From Phycisphaera sp. (GTDB lineage Bacteria > Planctomycetota > Phycisphaerae > Phycisphaerales > Zrk34), in the NCBI GenBank assembly GCA_016125285.1, contig WGMA01000046.1, forward strand, positions 31,881 to 95,880: a DNA stretch of 64,000 nucleotides, in the 5' to 3' direction. Positions 22,623-30,374 of this stretch are shown piece after piece. Position numbers and translations under genes: made by a program. Each line of letters starts with the position of its first letter. Position 1 is the first letter of the stretch. The notes under the pieces are model-generated. The model did no database searches and was not told the DNA's origin. It saw only the letters and a list, made by a program, of their open reading frames with translations.

Positions 22623-24998
22623 CTATGGCTGGCGGAACGTCGGGCTCTCGACGATCTGGTGCACCAGCGTACGCAGCCCGTGCCCCTGCGCCGCGTTCGC
22701 CGCGACGATCCGCTCGATCTCCGGCCGATCCGAGAACCCGTCGCCGCGCCCCAGCGCGTACACCATCAGCTTGCGCGTCACGCAACGCGTGATGCGGTCC
22801 GGCTGCTTCATCAGCATCGCCTTCAGATCGCGGATACCCTCGAACGGCCCGGACCCCGGCAGCTCGCCGGTGCAGTCGACGGGCAGGCCCTTGCGGTACG
22901 CCACTCGCACGTGCGCATGCCGCGCCGCCTCGTTCGCGTACACGTCGAGCTTCTCGCCCTCGCCGAGGCTGCGGTACCATGTGCGGTACCCGCCGATCGG
23001 GTCGAAGCTCTCCAGCGCGAAACCGGGCGGGTCGATCTTCGCGTGACACGTCGCGCAGCGCTCGCTGTTGCGGTGCTGGTCGAGCTGCTGACGCAGCGTC
23101 GTGGCGCCGCGGATGTCCGGCTCCACCGCGGGGATGCCCGGCGGCGGCGGCGGGGCGGGCTCGCCCAGAATATTGTCCAGCACCCACACGCCGCGCAGCA
23201 CCGGCGACGTGTTCGTCCCGTTCGCCGTCACCTTCAGCACGCTCGCCTGCGTCAGCACGCCGCCGCGCAGGCTGTCCTTCGGCAGGTCGACCACGCGCAG
23301 CGTCGTGCCCGTCACGCCGTCGATGCCGTACAGCTGCGCCAGCCGCTCGTTGACCACCGTCCAGTCCGAGTCGATGAACTCCAGCACGCTGCGATCCTCA
23401 CGCAGCATCCGCGCGAAGTACGCACGCGTCTCGCCCAGCATCGCTTCCTTCAACGCCTCGTCGAACTCCGGGTACAGCTTCTTGTCCGGCTCCGTGAAGT
23501 CGATGTTGCGCTGGTCCAGCCACTGCCCCACGAAGTTCTCCACGAACGCCGCGGCCTTCGCGTCCTTCAGCATCCGCTCGACCTGCGCCGCCATCGCGCC
23601 CGGCTCGCGCAGCCGACCCGACCGCGCCGCGTCCAGCAACGCCGCGTCCGGCATCGAGCTCCACAAAAAGTAAGACAGCCGCGACGCCACCGCGAAGTCG
23701 TCGATCTCCGCGCCAGACGCCTTCGCCGCCTTCGTCCGTGTCGGCTCATCGAGGAACAGGAACTCCGGCGACACCAGCACCGCCTTCACACCCAAGCGCA
23801 CCGCGTCGAGGAACGGACGCCCGTCGTCCAGCGCCGCCTTCATCAGCGCCGCGTAAGGCTCGACCTCGTCCGGCTTCGTGTCCCGCCGGAACGCACGCGG
23901 CAGCAACCGCGCCACGATCCGCTTCGCGTCGTCAAGCGTGCCCTTGGCCGGGTCCACGTCGCCCAGCAGCGCCGCGCGGCTCGGCGGGGGCCACGCCTCG
24001 AGCGGGCCCTCGACCTCCACGTCGCCGATCTCGATGCCCGGCCCGTCGTACGTGTTCGCGTCCTTCGGTCGACCGATCGTGCCGTACGGCATGGGGTGCA
24101 GCGTGTCGCCCTTGCCCAGCCGCACCGTGAACTCCACCACGTTCATGTCGCCCGGCTTCAGGTCCCAGTAGCCGACGAGGAAGAACGGCCGGCGGTGCAC
24201 GATCACGTCGCCGGCGTGCACGCTCATCACCACCGGCGTGTCGCTCTGAAACGCCCGCGCGTGGATCCGCACGCGGTACGTCAGCTTCTCGTCGTGACGG
24301 ATGCGCAGCTGGCGGACCGTCGACGGGCAGTACCCCGTGCTGAACAGCACGACGCCCGCGTCGGTCTGGCGGAACATCGCGTTCGTCGCGTCCTTCGACA
24401 GCGGGTAACGCAGCGCGATGTGCTCCGGCTGTTTGGCCGGGCCCAGCGCCGCGTCGATCGCCGCGTCCGCCGCCTCGAGGTAGCCCTGGATCAGCGCCTC
24501 AGACGTCGCCAGCGCCTCGCCGACGTTGTCGAACCCGTGCGCCGAGACCTCTTCGGGCAGCATGCCCTTGAGCTCGACGTTGACGCCGAGCAGGTCGCGG
24601 ATCGTATTCTCGTACTCGGTGCGGTTGAGTCGACGCAGCACCACCTCGCGCTGCGCGTCGTCGGCCTTGGTCAGCGTGTCGGTCAGCGACGCCAGGAACG
24701 CCGCCTGCTCCGCCTTCGCCGGGCGCGGCTCCTTCTTCGGCGGCATCTCGCCCTTCGCCACGCGGTCGTGCACCAGCACCCACCGCCGCATCGTCTCGGC
24801 GTCGGTCAGGTCCGTGCCCAGCTTGTCGAACGTGAACCCGCCCTTCTTCATCCCGTCCGCGTGGCAGTCGGAGCAGTGGTCCTGGATGAACGTCTTACCG
24901 AACGGGTCGGCGTGCGCCGCGACGCCGCACAGCGACACCGCCAGCGCCGCGACAACCGCCACGCGTTTCGATTGATGAAGGAAGTGCCTGGGTGACAT
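22623..24998 (-). CDS. PSD1-type c-type cytochrome with DUF1587/1592/1588/1585 domains
   Basis: A 791-aa protein with an N-terminal signal region and a covalent heme site C42-x2-C45-H46 (DHCSDCH). DUF1587 follows (LRRLNRTEYENTIRDLLG), then DUF1595, DUF1592 (ASRLSYFLWSSMPDAALL), DUF1588 (RCATCHAKIDPPGFALESFDPIG, which contains a second C-x2-C-H) and DUF1585 at the end (TRCVTRKLMVYALGRG). This architecture is a hallmark of Planctomycetes and is thought to be part of an extracytoplasmic redox or polysaccharide-degradation module with DUF1552 partners. It lies upstream of, and nearly touches, the DUF1552 gene. Confidence 0.9.
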   Translation of the reverse strand: MSPRHFLHQSKRVAVVAALAVSLCGVAAHADPFGKTFIQDHCSDCHADGMKKGGFTFDKLGTDLTDAETMRRWVLVHDRVAKGEMPPKKEPRPAKAEQAAFLASLTDTLTKADDAQREVVLRRLNRTEYENTIRDLLGVNVELKGMLPEEVSAHGFDNVGEALATSEALIQGYLEAADAAIDAALGPAKQPEHIALRYPLSKDATNAMFRQTDAGVVLFSTGYCPSTVRQLRIRHDEKLTYRVRIHARAFQSDTPVVMSVHAGDVIVHRRPFFLVGYWDLKPGDMNVVEFTVRLGKGDTLHPMPYGTIGRPKDANTYDGPGIEIGDVEVEGPLEAWPPPSRAALLGDVDPAKGTLDDAKRIVARLLPRAFRRDTKPDEVEPYAALMKAALDDGRPFLDAVRLGVKAVLVSPEFLFLDEPTRTKAAKASGAEIDDFAVASRLSYFLWSSMPDAALLDAARSGRLREPGAMAAQVERMLKDAKAAAFVENFVGQWLDQRNIDFTEPDKKLYPEFDEALKEAMLGETRAYFARMLREDRSVLEFIDSDWTVVNERLAQLYGIDGVTGTTLRVVDLPKDSLRGGVLTQASVLKVTANGTNTSPVLRGVWVLDNILGEPAPPPPPGIPAVEPDIRGATTLRQQLDQHRNSERCATCHAKIDPPGFALESFDPIGGYRTWYRSLGEGEKLDVYANEAARHAHVRVAYRKGLPVDCTGELPGSGPFEGIRDLKAMLMKQPDRITRCVTRKLMVYALGRGDGFSDRPEIERIVAANAAQGHGLRTLVHQIVESPTFRQP

Positions 24999-25100
24999 GC
25001 CAACTCACGCAGGGGGAGTCGGGGCGCGGCCGCGCGTGCCTCATCGCGGTGCGCCACTCGACGTAGCAGGAGTCATTGTAGCCGCACACCCCCATGAAAA

Positions 25101-25128
25101 AAGCCCACGGGATCGGTCCCGTGGGCTT
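25101..25128 (-). terminator. rho-independent terminator on the minus strand
   Basis: A 12-bp perfect stem, AAGCCCACGGGA/TCCCGTGGGCTT, with a 4-nt loop. A-tracts at 25097-25102 on the plus strand give a T-run after the hairpin when read on the minus strand. It ends transcription from the sugar-isomerase-like gene (25305-26213) before the DUF1592 gene. Confidence 0.88.
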
Positions 25129-25161
25129 CGTCGTTGTCAGCAGAAATCGGTATCCGAAAGC

Positions 25162-25210
25162 CCCCTCTCCCTTGAGGGAGAGGGCGGGGGTGAGGGTGAA
25201 GCCTTCGAAT
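25162..25210. repeat. CCCTCTCCC hairpin repeat, copy 2
   Basis: Nearly identical to copy 1 at 21171: the CCCTCTCCCT/AGGGAGAGGG hairpin, then GGGGGTGAGGGTGAAGCC and TCGAAT. Both copies lie immediately downstream of a TIM-barrel sugar-isomerase gene, in opposite orientation relative to that gene. Confidence 0.75.
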
Positions 25211-25220
25211 GCGTCGCTCG

Positions 25221-25293
25221 GGCGCCACTGGCGGCTTGCCCGCCAGTGCGGCAACGTCTGGGACTCACTGGCGGGCAAGCCGCCAGTGGCGCC
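25221..25293. repeat. perfect 28-bp inverted repeat made of two hairpin-forming arms
   Basis: 25221-25248 and 25266-25293 are perfect reverse complements separated by 17 nt. Each arm is itself a hairpin (CACTGGCGG...CCGCCAGTG), so the DNA can form either two small hairpins or one long stem. It lies 12 nt downstream of the minus-strand isomerase-like gene stop. REP-like elements with similar wording occur in planctomycetes. Confidence 0.88.
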
Positions 25294-25304
25294 CCACCGC
25301 GCCT

Positions 25305-26213
25305 TTAGAGCATGTTCATCTCGCCGAGGATCTTCTTCAGGCCGCTCAGCGTGCGCTCGGCGCACTGCATCGGGCTCAGGCCGTCGGGGTAGTCCTCCTG
25401 CTCGACGGTCATCCAGTCGGTGCCGCCGACGGTGTGGCACGCGGTGATGATGCCCTTCCAGTCCATCACGCCCTCGCCGATGAACGGCTTGGCGCCGGCG
25501 GGCGCGCCCTTCGGCAGCTTCGACTTGAAGTGGCACGTGCGCGTCCGGCCGGGGTACTTCTTGATGTACTCCACCGGGTCCTTCCCCGCGACGACGGTCC
25601 AGCCGAAGTCCTGCTGCAGGATCACGTCCTTGCTGGTGTGCGTCGCGAAGAAGTCCCAGAACGTCGAGCCCATGTAGTCGCCGAACTCGTGCGTGTGGTT
25701 GTGGTGACCGCAGTACATGTCGTGCGGCTTGAGCTTCTCGGCCGTCTTCGTCATGAAGTCCGCGTACTCCTGGCACTTGTCCGGCTTCGTGAACCGGCCG
25801 TCGCCCGGCACGATCATGAACTTCAGGCCCAGCTCCTTGTGGAAGTCGACCGTCTTGTCGAAGTTGTTGTCGTCGAACGAACCGGCGCCGATGTGGCAGC
25901 CCTCGGCCTGGAGGCCGATGTCGTCCAGCACCTTCCGCAGCTCCTTGGCCTTGCCGCCGAACTGGTGGTAGCCGGCGAACTCCACGCCCTCGAAGCCCAT
26001 CTCCTTGAGCGCCTTGAGCGTGCCGACGAAGTCCTTCGCACAGTCGTTGCGGACCGAGTACAGCTGCAGCGCGATCCCCGCCCGCTTCTTGTCGGCGGCG
26101 AAGGTCGGCAGGGTCGGCAACGTCGCGGCGACCGCGACCGCGCCCGCCGCCGCCAGCTTCAACGCGTCGCGGCGCGTCGGTCCATTCCGATGATTCTCGT
26201 TTACGTGCACCAT
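25305..26213 (-). CDS. Tat-exported sugar phosphate isomerase/epimerase-like protein
   Basis: A 302-aa AP_endonuc_2-type TIM barrel with a twin-arginine signal (TRRDALKLAAAGAVAVA). Core motifs are IALQLYSVRNDC, GFEGVEFAGYH, MYCGHHNHTHEF (metal His residues), and the C-terminal TDWMTVEQEDYPDG. Such proteins bind a divalent metal and act on keto-sugars or inositols; planctomycetes export many of them, often for breakdown of unusual sugars. The substrate is not evident. It is followed by a strong terminator and two hairpin repeats. Confidence 0.87.
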   Translation of the reverse strand: MVHVNENHRNGPTRRDALKLAAAGAVAVAATLPTLPTFAADKKRAGIALQLYSVRNDCAKDFVGTLKALKEMGFEGVEFAGYHQFGGKAKELRKVLDDIGLQAEGCHIGAGSFDDNNFDKTVDFHKELGLKFMIVPGDGRFTKPDKCQEYADFMTKTAEKLKPHDMYCGHHNHTHEFGDYMGSTFWDFFATHTSKDVILQQDFGWTVVAGKDPVEYIKKYPGRTRTCHFKSKLPKGAPAGAKPFIGEGVMDWKGIITACHTVGGTDWMTVEQEDYPDGLSPMQCAERTLSGLKKILGEMNML

Positions 26214-26348
26214 GGTGTCTCCAGATAGGTTGGATCGTACTGCGGGCCGATGTGCCCGGACCGATTCTATCGGTCATGAAGGTCCGTACGCTAGTTGAGC
26301 CCCGGGGGTTCCAAGGTTACACGCAACGCCGATCCCCCGCTGAATCGC

Positions 26349-26999
26349 CTAGGCCGCCCGATCCGGGTCCCGGGCCTCGTCGCCGTCATCGGCCCCGTCA
26401 TCGGCCTCGTCATCGGCCTCGTTCCCGGCGCCGTCGGACGCGTTTGCGTCGCCGTCCTCACCCATGTCCCAGCACGATTCGACGATCCGGTGCACCTCGT
26501 CGTAGGCGTCCGGCCCGACCGCCCCCAGGTCGATCGTCCGCCCGTCGATGTGCAGCACCAGGTGCGGCGGCAGGCCCTCGATCGACGCGTCGCCGTACAG
26601 CACGCCCACCGGCTCGTCGATCAGGCCCACGTCGCGCAGCTGGTGCGCCTCGATCAGCGTCGGCTTGCCGAACACCCACCGCTCGATCCGCAGCGTGCCG
26701 GCGTCGGCGTCGAAGCTCCAGCCGATCTCCACCACCCCGTTGATCACCCGCGCCACCGCCACGAACACCACCAGCGTCAACGCCAGCAGCCCGATCCGCC
26801 ACGGTCCGAAGTCCGTCTTGTCCCCCAGCACCCCCACGCCGATCACGAACACCACCGCCCCGAGGATCGTCCCCGCCACGATCCCCGCCGCGAAACCCGA
26901 GGCGCTGTCGAACTTCAACCGCACCCGCCGCGGCATCTCCTCCGCGCCGGGGTCGTCAGCGCCGCGATCGTCGATCTGATCACCCTGCGTCTCACTCAC
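26349..26999 (-). CDS. two-TM membrane protein with acidic repetitive tail
   Basis: A protein of about 216 aa if started at GTG 26999, where the coding pattern begins; the frame is open farther upstream. Two hydrophobic segments (FAAGIVAGTILGAVVFVIGVGV and IGLLALTLVVFVAVARVING) lie at about 40-85. A cytoplasmic or periplasmic beta-rich domain of ~110 residues follows (WSFDADAGTLRIERWVFGKP). The last ~30 residues are an acidic tail repeating E/D-A-D-D, matched by a GTCATCGGCCTC-type DNA repeat. The family is not recognised. It lies downstream of a promoter and a long, hairpin-rich leader at 27000-27583. Confidence 0.65.
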   Translation of the reverse strand: MSETQGDQIDDRGADDPGAEEMPRRVRLKFDSASGFAAGIVAGTILGAVVFVIGVGVLGDKTDFGPWRIGLLALTLVVFVAVARVINGVVEIGWSFDADAGTLRIERWVFGKPTLIEAHQLRDVGLIDEPVGVLYGDASIEGLPPHLVLHIDGRTIDLGAVGPDAYDEVHRIVESCWDMGEDGDANASDGAGNEADDEADDGADDGDEARDPDRAA

Positions 27000-27035
27000 G
27001 CCCGCCAGTGTACCGCACCTACCTCGCGCCACATA

Positions 27036-27060
27036 AAGCCCGGGGCAGGCCTGCCCCGGG
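27036..27060. repeat. CCCGGGGCAGG palindrome, copy 1
   Basis: A perfect 22-nt palindrome of CCCGGGGCAGG and its complement, preceded by AAAG. The same hairpin, with T-tracts, recurs at 61883-61913 and 63813-63844, where it is positioned as a terminator. Confidence 0.75.
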
Positions 27061-27490
27061 TTCGGGACCTGCCCCTGGGTTCGGGACGCCGTGCACAAGA
27101 CGCTCGCATCTCCGCGCGCACCCGAAGCCCGGAGGGAGACAACCCCGGGCTTCGCGGCGCGCGCCACGTTGCGCGTTGGTCGATGTCAATGTCGGTCGTT
27201 CCGCCCCGGCGCCGATCGGTAAAGTGCCGGGGCCCGCAGGGACATCAGTCACCCGCGGGCCCCTTCCCCTGAGGCACAGATCCCTTCCCTCCAACGATCG
27301 GAAGCCCGTTTCTCCCCGGTGATGCACTACCCGAATTGTCGCGATCGTCGGTCCGCGTCCGATCGCTCGCGGACGACCGGCGCCAACACGCCGCCGATCG
27401 TCCGTCTCCCGCATCCGCCCCGTGCGTCGCAGCCCGTGGCTCCGACGCGTGCGGCCGCGTACCACGCTCTCCCGCCCCGTTCGGCTTGCG

Positions 27491-27518
27491 CCACCGACCT
27501 TCCCTCCAAGGTCGGTGG
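27491..27518 (-). other. strong hairpin with GGAGGG loop near the start of the putative leader RNA
   Basis: On the minus strand, stem CCACCGACCTT pairs with AAGGTCGGTGG (one more G-C pair at each end) around a GGAGGG loop. It is about 30 nt after the predicted transcription start. A GGA in a hairpin loop is the preferred CsrA-type target, but this is only a resemblance. Confidence 0.6.
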
Positions 27519-27554
27519 CGTGGCTCCGTCGCCGAACTTGTAACTCATACACGA

Positions 27555-27583
27555 AGTATAATGTCGATATTACACTAAGTCAA
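27555..27583 (-). promoter_or_regulatory. near-consensus sigma-70 promoter, minus strand
   Basis: On the minus strand TTGACT (27583-27578) and TATACT (27560-27555) are spaced by exactly 17 nt, in an AT-rich island within very GC-rich DNA. Five of six bases match each consensus box. It points left, toward the hairpin-rich stretch and the gene at 26349-26999. Confidence 0.68.
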
Positions 27584-27931
27584 ACGGGCCCCGCAAAAAA
27601 ATTTCACCAGCGCGATGCGGCCGCCCGGATCGCCAGTTCGCCGCGCGCTACCCGCCCGAGAATTGAGTTTTTGCGTCAGAATAGCACGCCCCTTTTCCGC
27701 CCATTCCGTATCGACAAACGCCCGTTTCGGCCCCCATGGCGCCCCATTCGCGCCCCTTTTGCGCCCCTCCGGAGCCCCGGAAAATCCCGCCGCGATACGT
27801 CTATAAGCAAGCAAAATAACAACTTACGGCGTTTCGCGCGTGTCGGCGTGTCGTAAGTGCTGATTCGGCGACCCCGACGTGCCCATTCCGCGTGTCTGCG
27901 GCGGGTGTCGCGACGGCATTGAGTTTTTGCG
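27584..27931. other. non-coding spacer with a 19-nt direct repeat
   Basis: No gene is seen. ATTGAGTTTTTGCGTCAGA occurs exactly at 27662-27680 and again at 27917-27935, where it overlaps the last codon of the channel gene. An inverted pair ACTTACG/CGTAAGT lies between the copies. GC content falls around 27590-27610 and 27795-27830. Function unknown. Confidence 0.6.
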
Positions 27932-28960
27932 TCAGAGGTGTGCGCCGCAGAACTTGCAGTGCAGGGCGTCGGTGTCGTGGCCCTCGCTGCCGCACGACGG
28001 GCAGGCCTGCGTGGTGACGGGCTTGTGCGCCGACTGCTGAACGAGCTCCGCGGAGAGCACGCCGGTGGACACGATGATCATGCCCCAGCCGAGCACCATC
28101 ATCATCGCGGCGAGGAGTTTGCCGAGCGGCGTGACCGGCGAGATGTCGCCGTAGCCGACGGTCGTGACGGTGACGATCGCCCAGTAGATCGACTGGGGGA
28201 TGTTGCGGAACTGCGGGTTGTCGTTGAACTCCACGAGGTACATCAGCGTGCCCATGATGCACGCGAGGATCAGCACGGTGGCCAGGAAGACGGTGAGCTT
28301 GGCGCGGGCGGCCCACACGGCGCGGCGCAACGCCCCGGCCTCACTGAGGTAACGCCCGAGCTTGAATACGCGGAAAACCCGCAGCAGACGCAGCGCCCGG
28401 ATCACCATCAGCGAATGCCCGCCCGGCACGAACAGCGACAGGTACGTCGGCAGCACCGCCAGCAGGTCGATGACGCCGAACGCGCTGAGCGCGTAGGCGC
28501 GCGGCCGGCGCACGCAGAGCAGGCGCAGCACGTACTCGACGGTGAACAGCAGCGTAAAGGTCCACTCGGCGATCCGCAGCGGCGCGGCGATGTCGCGCCG
28601 CCACGGCGGGACCTCGACGCCGGGGGCCGAGCCGATCGACTCGACCATCACGCACAGCACGCTGAGCGTGATGAGGATCAGCAGGACGACGTCGAACGCC
28701 TTGCCGGCGGGGGTCTCGGCCTCGAAGATCACCGTGTGCAGCGTCCGCCGCCACCCGGCCATGTCGTCGGTGGGCGGTTCCTGCAGCGGCGAAAGGCGAT
28801 CGGCGTCGACGCCCACGGCGGCCGGACCTCCGCCGGACGCGGCTTTGTCGTGGCGGGCGGGGCCAGGTATGGGATCGACCATGCGGCCAGTGTAAGGCTG
28901 TGCGGCGGGCCCTCCAACCGGCTTTTCGGGCGTCGGGACCGACGCGGCGTTATAGGACAC
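27932..28960 (-). CDS. voltage-gated potassium-channel-type ion transporter with C-terminal zinc ribbon
   Basis: A 342-aa protein with six membrane segments (about 90-305). An Arg-rich S4 (MVIRALRLLRVFRVFKLGRYL) and the K+ selectivity filter TVTTVGYGD between S5 and S6 make it a Kv-like channel. After S6 it ends in a short soluble tail with a C-x2-C...C-x2-C zinc ribbon (ACPSCGSEG, HCKFCGAHL), unusual for a minimal bacterial channel. The GTG start at 28960 follows AAGGGAG by 9 nt; an internal ATG at 28882 would remove a disordered Pro/Gly-rich leader. It is divergent from the pseudokinase gene, sharing a ~125-nt intergenic region. Confidence 0.87.
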   Translation of the reverse strand: MSYNAASVPTPEKPVGGPAAQPYTGRMVDPIPGPARHDKAASGGGPAAVGVDADRLSPLQEPPTDDMAGWRRTLHTVIFEAETPAGKAFDVVLLILITLSVLCVMVESIGSAPGVEVPPWRRDIAAPLRIAEWTFTLLFTVEYVLRLLCVRRPRAYALSAFGVIDLLAVLPTYLSLFVPGGHSLMVIRALRLLRVFRVFKLGRYLSEAGALRRAVWAARAKLTVFLATVLILACIMGTLMYLVEFNDNPQFRNIPQSIYWAIVTVTTVGYGDISPVTPLGKLLAAMMMVLGWGMIIVSTGVLSAELVQQSAHKPVTTQACPSCGSEGHDTDALHCKFCGAHL

Positions 28961-29086
28961 TTGAAATTTCTCCCTTGGCGTAGGTTGTCACGTCAGTTAC
29001 ATTCCAATTTCTCTGGCTGCTAATCCGATGCGTATCGGCAGGTCAGGGTGGGTATGGGGTCGGTGTATCGCGGTGGTGGGGTAACC

Positions 29087-30307
29087 ATGGACAGCGATGT
29101 CAAGCAAGTCGTCAAAGGCATTGCTCGGGCGCTCATCAAACAGGGCAAGAAGCCCGATGCCGTCCAGCAGGTGCTGGACCTGTGGCAGAAGGGCGGCGGG
29201 GCCGGTCTGACCATCGACGGCTTCGGCATGCTTCTGGTCAACAGCAATGTCACGTCGTGGTCGAGCTTTCGGCGGATGGTCGCCAAGGCCACCGGCGATA
29301 AGTCGATCCCGCAGGCGCCCGGCTACGAGGTGCTGGAGATGGTCAGCGCCGGCGCGAGCGGCGCGGTGTATCGCGCCAGGCCGGAAGGCAAGCGGCAGTG
29401 GGTGGCCGTGAAGATGATCGCCAAGACGCCGGAGACCGACGGCGTGTACATCCGCCGCTTCGTGAAGTCGGGGGAGAAGGCCGCGGGATTCGAGCACCCC
29501 AACGTCGCCACGCCGATCACCGCCGGGGAGACCGACACGCACCTGTATTACGTCATGGAGTTCATCGAGGGCTCGACGGTGCGCGAGTCGTTGACGGACG
29601 TCGGGCCGTACACCGCCGAGAAGGCCGTGAAGATCATCCTGCAACTCGCCGACGCGCTGCGCGCCGCGCACGAGGCCGGCATCCACCACCCCGGACTCAA
29701 GCCCGCCGAGATCCTTGTGACGATGAAGGGCGAAGCGAAGCTCGCGGAGCTCGGCATGGCGCGGCCGGACGGCGAGAACCCCGACGGCAACCCGTATTAC
29801 ATGAGCCCCGAGCAGGTCAAGGGCAAGCCGCTCGATCACCGCAGCGACATCTACAGCCTCGGCGCCACGTTCTACCACATGGTCACCGGCAAGGTGCCGT
29901 TCGCCGGCGTCCGACCCGCGAGCGTCCACGAGCGCATCGTCAAGATGCGCCACAAGCCGGCCATCAAGGTCAAGTCCGACGTGCCCAAGACCGTCAGCGA
30001 CGTGATCGACATGATGCTGATCCGCGATCCCGACAAGCGCTACCAGTCGTGGGACGACTTCATCACGGACCTGCAGGCGGTGGCCGACGGCGACCCGCCG
30101 CTGCTGGCCAGCAAGGGCGTCGACCTCGAGGGGCTTGCCGGTCTCGTTGAGCCGGAGGACGAACGCAACATGACGCTCATCGTGCCGGGCATGACCGACG
30201 AGGACGACGACGACCACGTGCCGCTGTGGAAGAAGCCGGTGTTCTGGATCGGCGCGGGCACGGCGCTGGGTGTGGTGCTGCTCATCATGCTCTTCCTGAT
30301 GTTCTGA
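29087..30307 (+). CDS. Ser/Thr kinase-like protein lacking catalytic residues (pseudokinase), C-terminal membrane anchor
   Basis: A 406-aa protein. An N-terminal ~75-residue helical domain precedes a Hanks-type kinase fold with G-loop SAGASGAVYRA, VAVKMI Lys, MSPEQ and HRSDIYSLGATFYHM. The catalytic loop reads HPGLKPAEIL where HRDLKPENIL is expected (about 201), losing the catalytic Asp and the Mg-binding Asn. The DFG position is ELG (about 221). So it can probably fold but not transfer phosphate by the normal route. The last ~18 residues are a single membrane helix. ATG at 29087 is chosen over an upstream GTG. It is divergently transcribed from the K+ channel. A scaffold or receptor role is inferred. 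Confidence 0.82.
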   Translation: MDSDVKQVVKGIARALIKQGKKPDAVQQVLDLWQKGGGAGLTIDGFGMLLVNSNVTSWSSFRRMVAKATGDKSIPQAPGYEVLEMVSAGASGAVYRARPEGKRQWVAVKMIAKTPETDGVYIRRFVKSGEKAAGFEHPNVATPITAGETDTHLYYVMEFIEGSTVRESLTDVGPYTAEKAVKIILQLADALRAAHEAGIHHPGLKPAEILVTMKGEAKLAELGMARPDGENPDGNPYYMSPEQVKGKPLDHRSDIYSLGATFYHMVTGKVPFAGVRPASVHERIVKMRHKPAIKVKSDVPKTVSDVIDMMLIRDPDKRYQSWDDFITDLQAVADGDPPLLASKGVDLEGLAGLVEPEDERNMTLIVPGMTDEDDDDHVPLWKKPVFWIGAGTALGVVLLIMLFLMF

Positions 30308-30374
30308 CCGCCCGCCGCCCGCGCGTCGCTTCCGCCGCGCCGCCACGCGTCGCGGTCTGCTACACTCAGTGTTG

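Larger units (their letters stand above)
27000..27554 (-). other. long non-coding, hairpin-rich region downstream of a strong promoter
   Basis: No credible gene lies between the GTG at 26999 and the channel gene at 27932. On the minus strand a promoter at 27555-27583 would transcribe this ~555-nt stretch. It contains at least four perfect or near-perfect hairpins: 27491-27518, 27229-27263, 27124-27153 and the palindrome at 27036-27060. TTGGAGGGAAGG occurs twice, once in a loop. It could be a structured 5-prime leader of the gene at 26349-26999 or a separate small RNA. No known RNA family was recognised. Confidence 0.45.

Noticed and set aside
22233..24995. 920-codon plus-strand open frame opposite DUF1592
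   Set aside because: Arg/His/Leu-biased shadow of the minus-strand cytochrome gene with its heme motifs.
27124..27153. A tRNA or known structural RNA in the hairpin-rich spacer
   Set aside because: No cloverleaf or known RNase P, tmRNA or 6S signature was recognised by eye.
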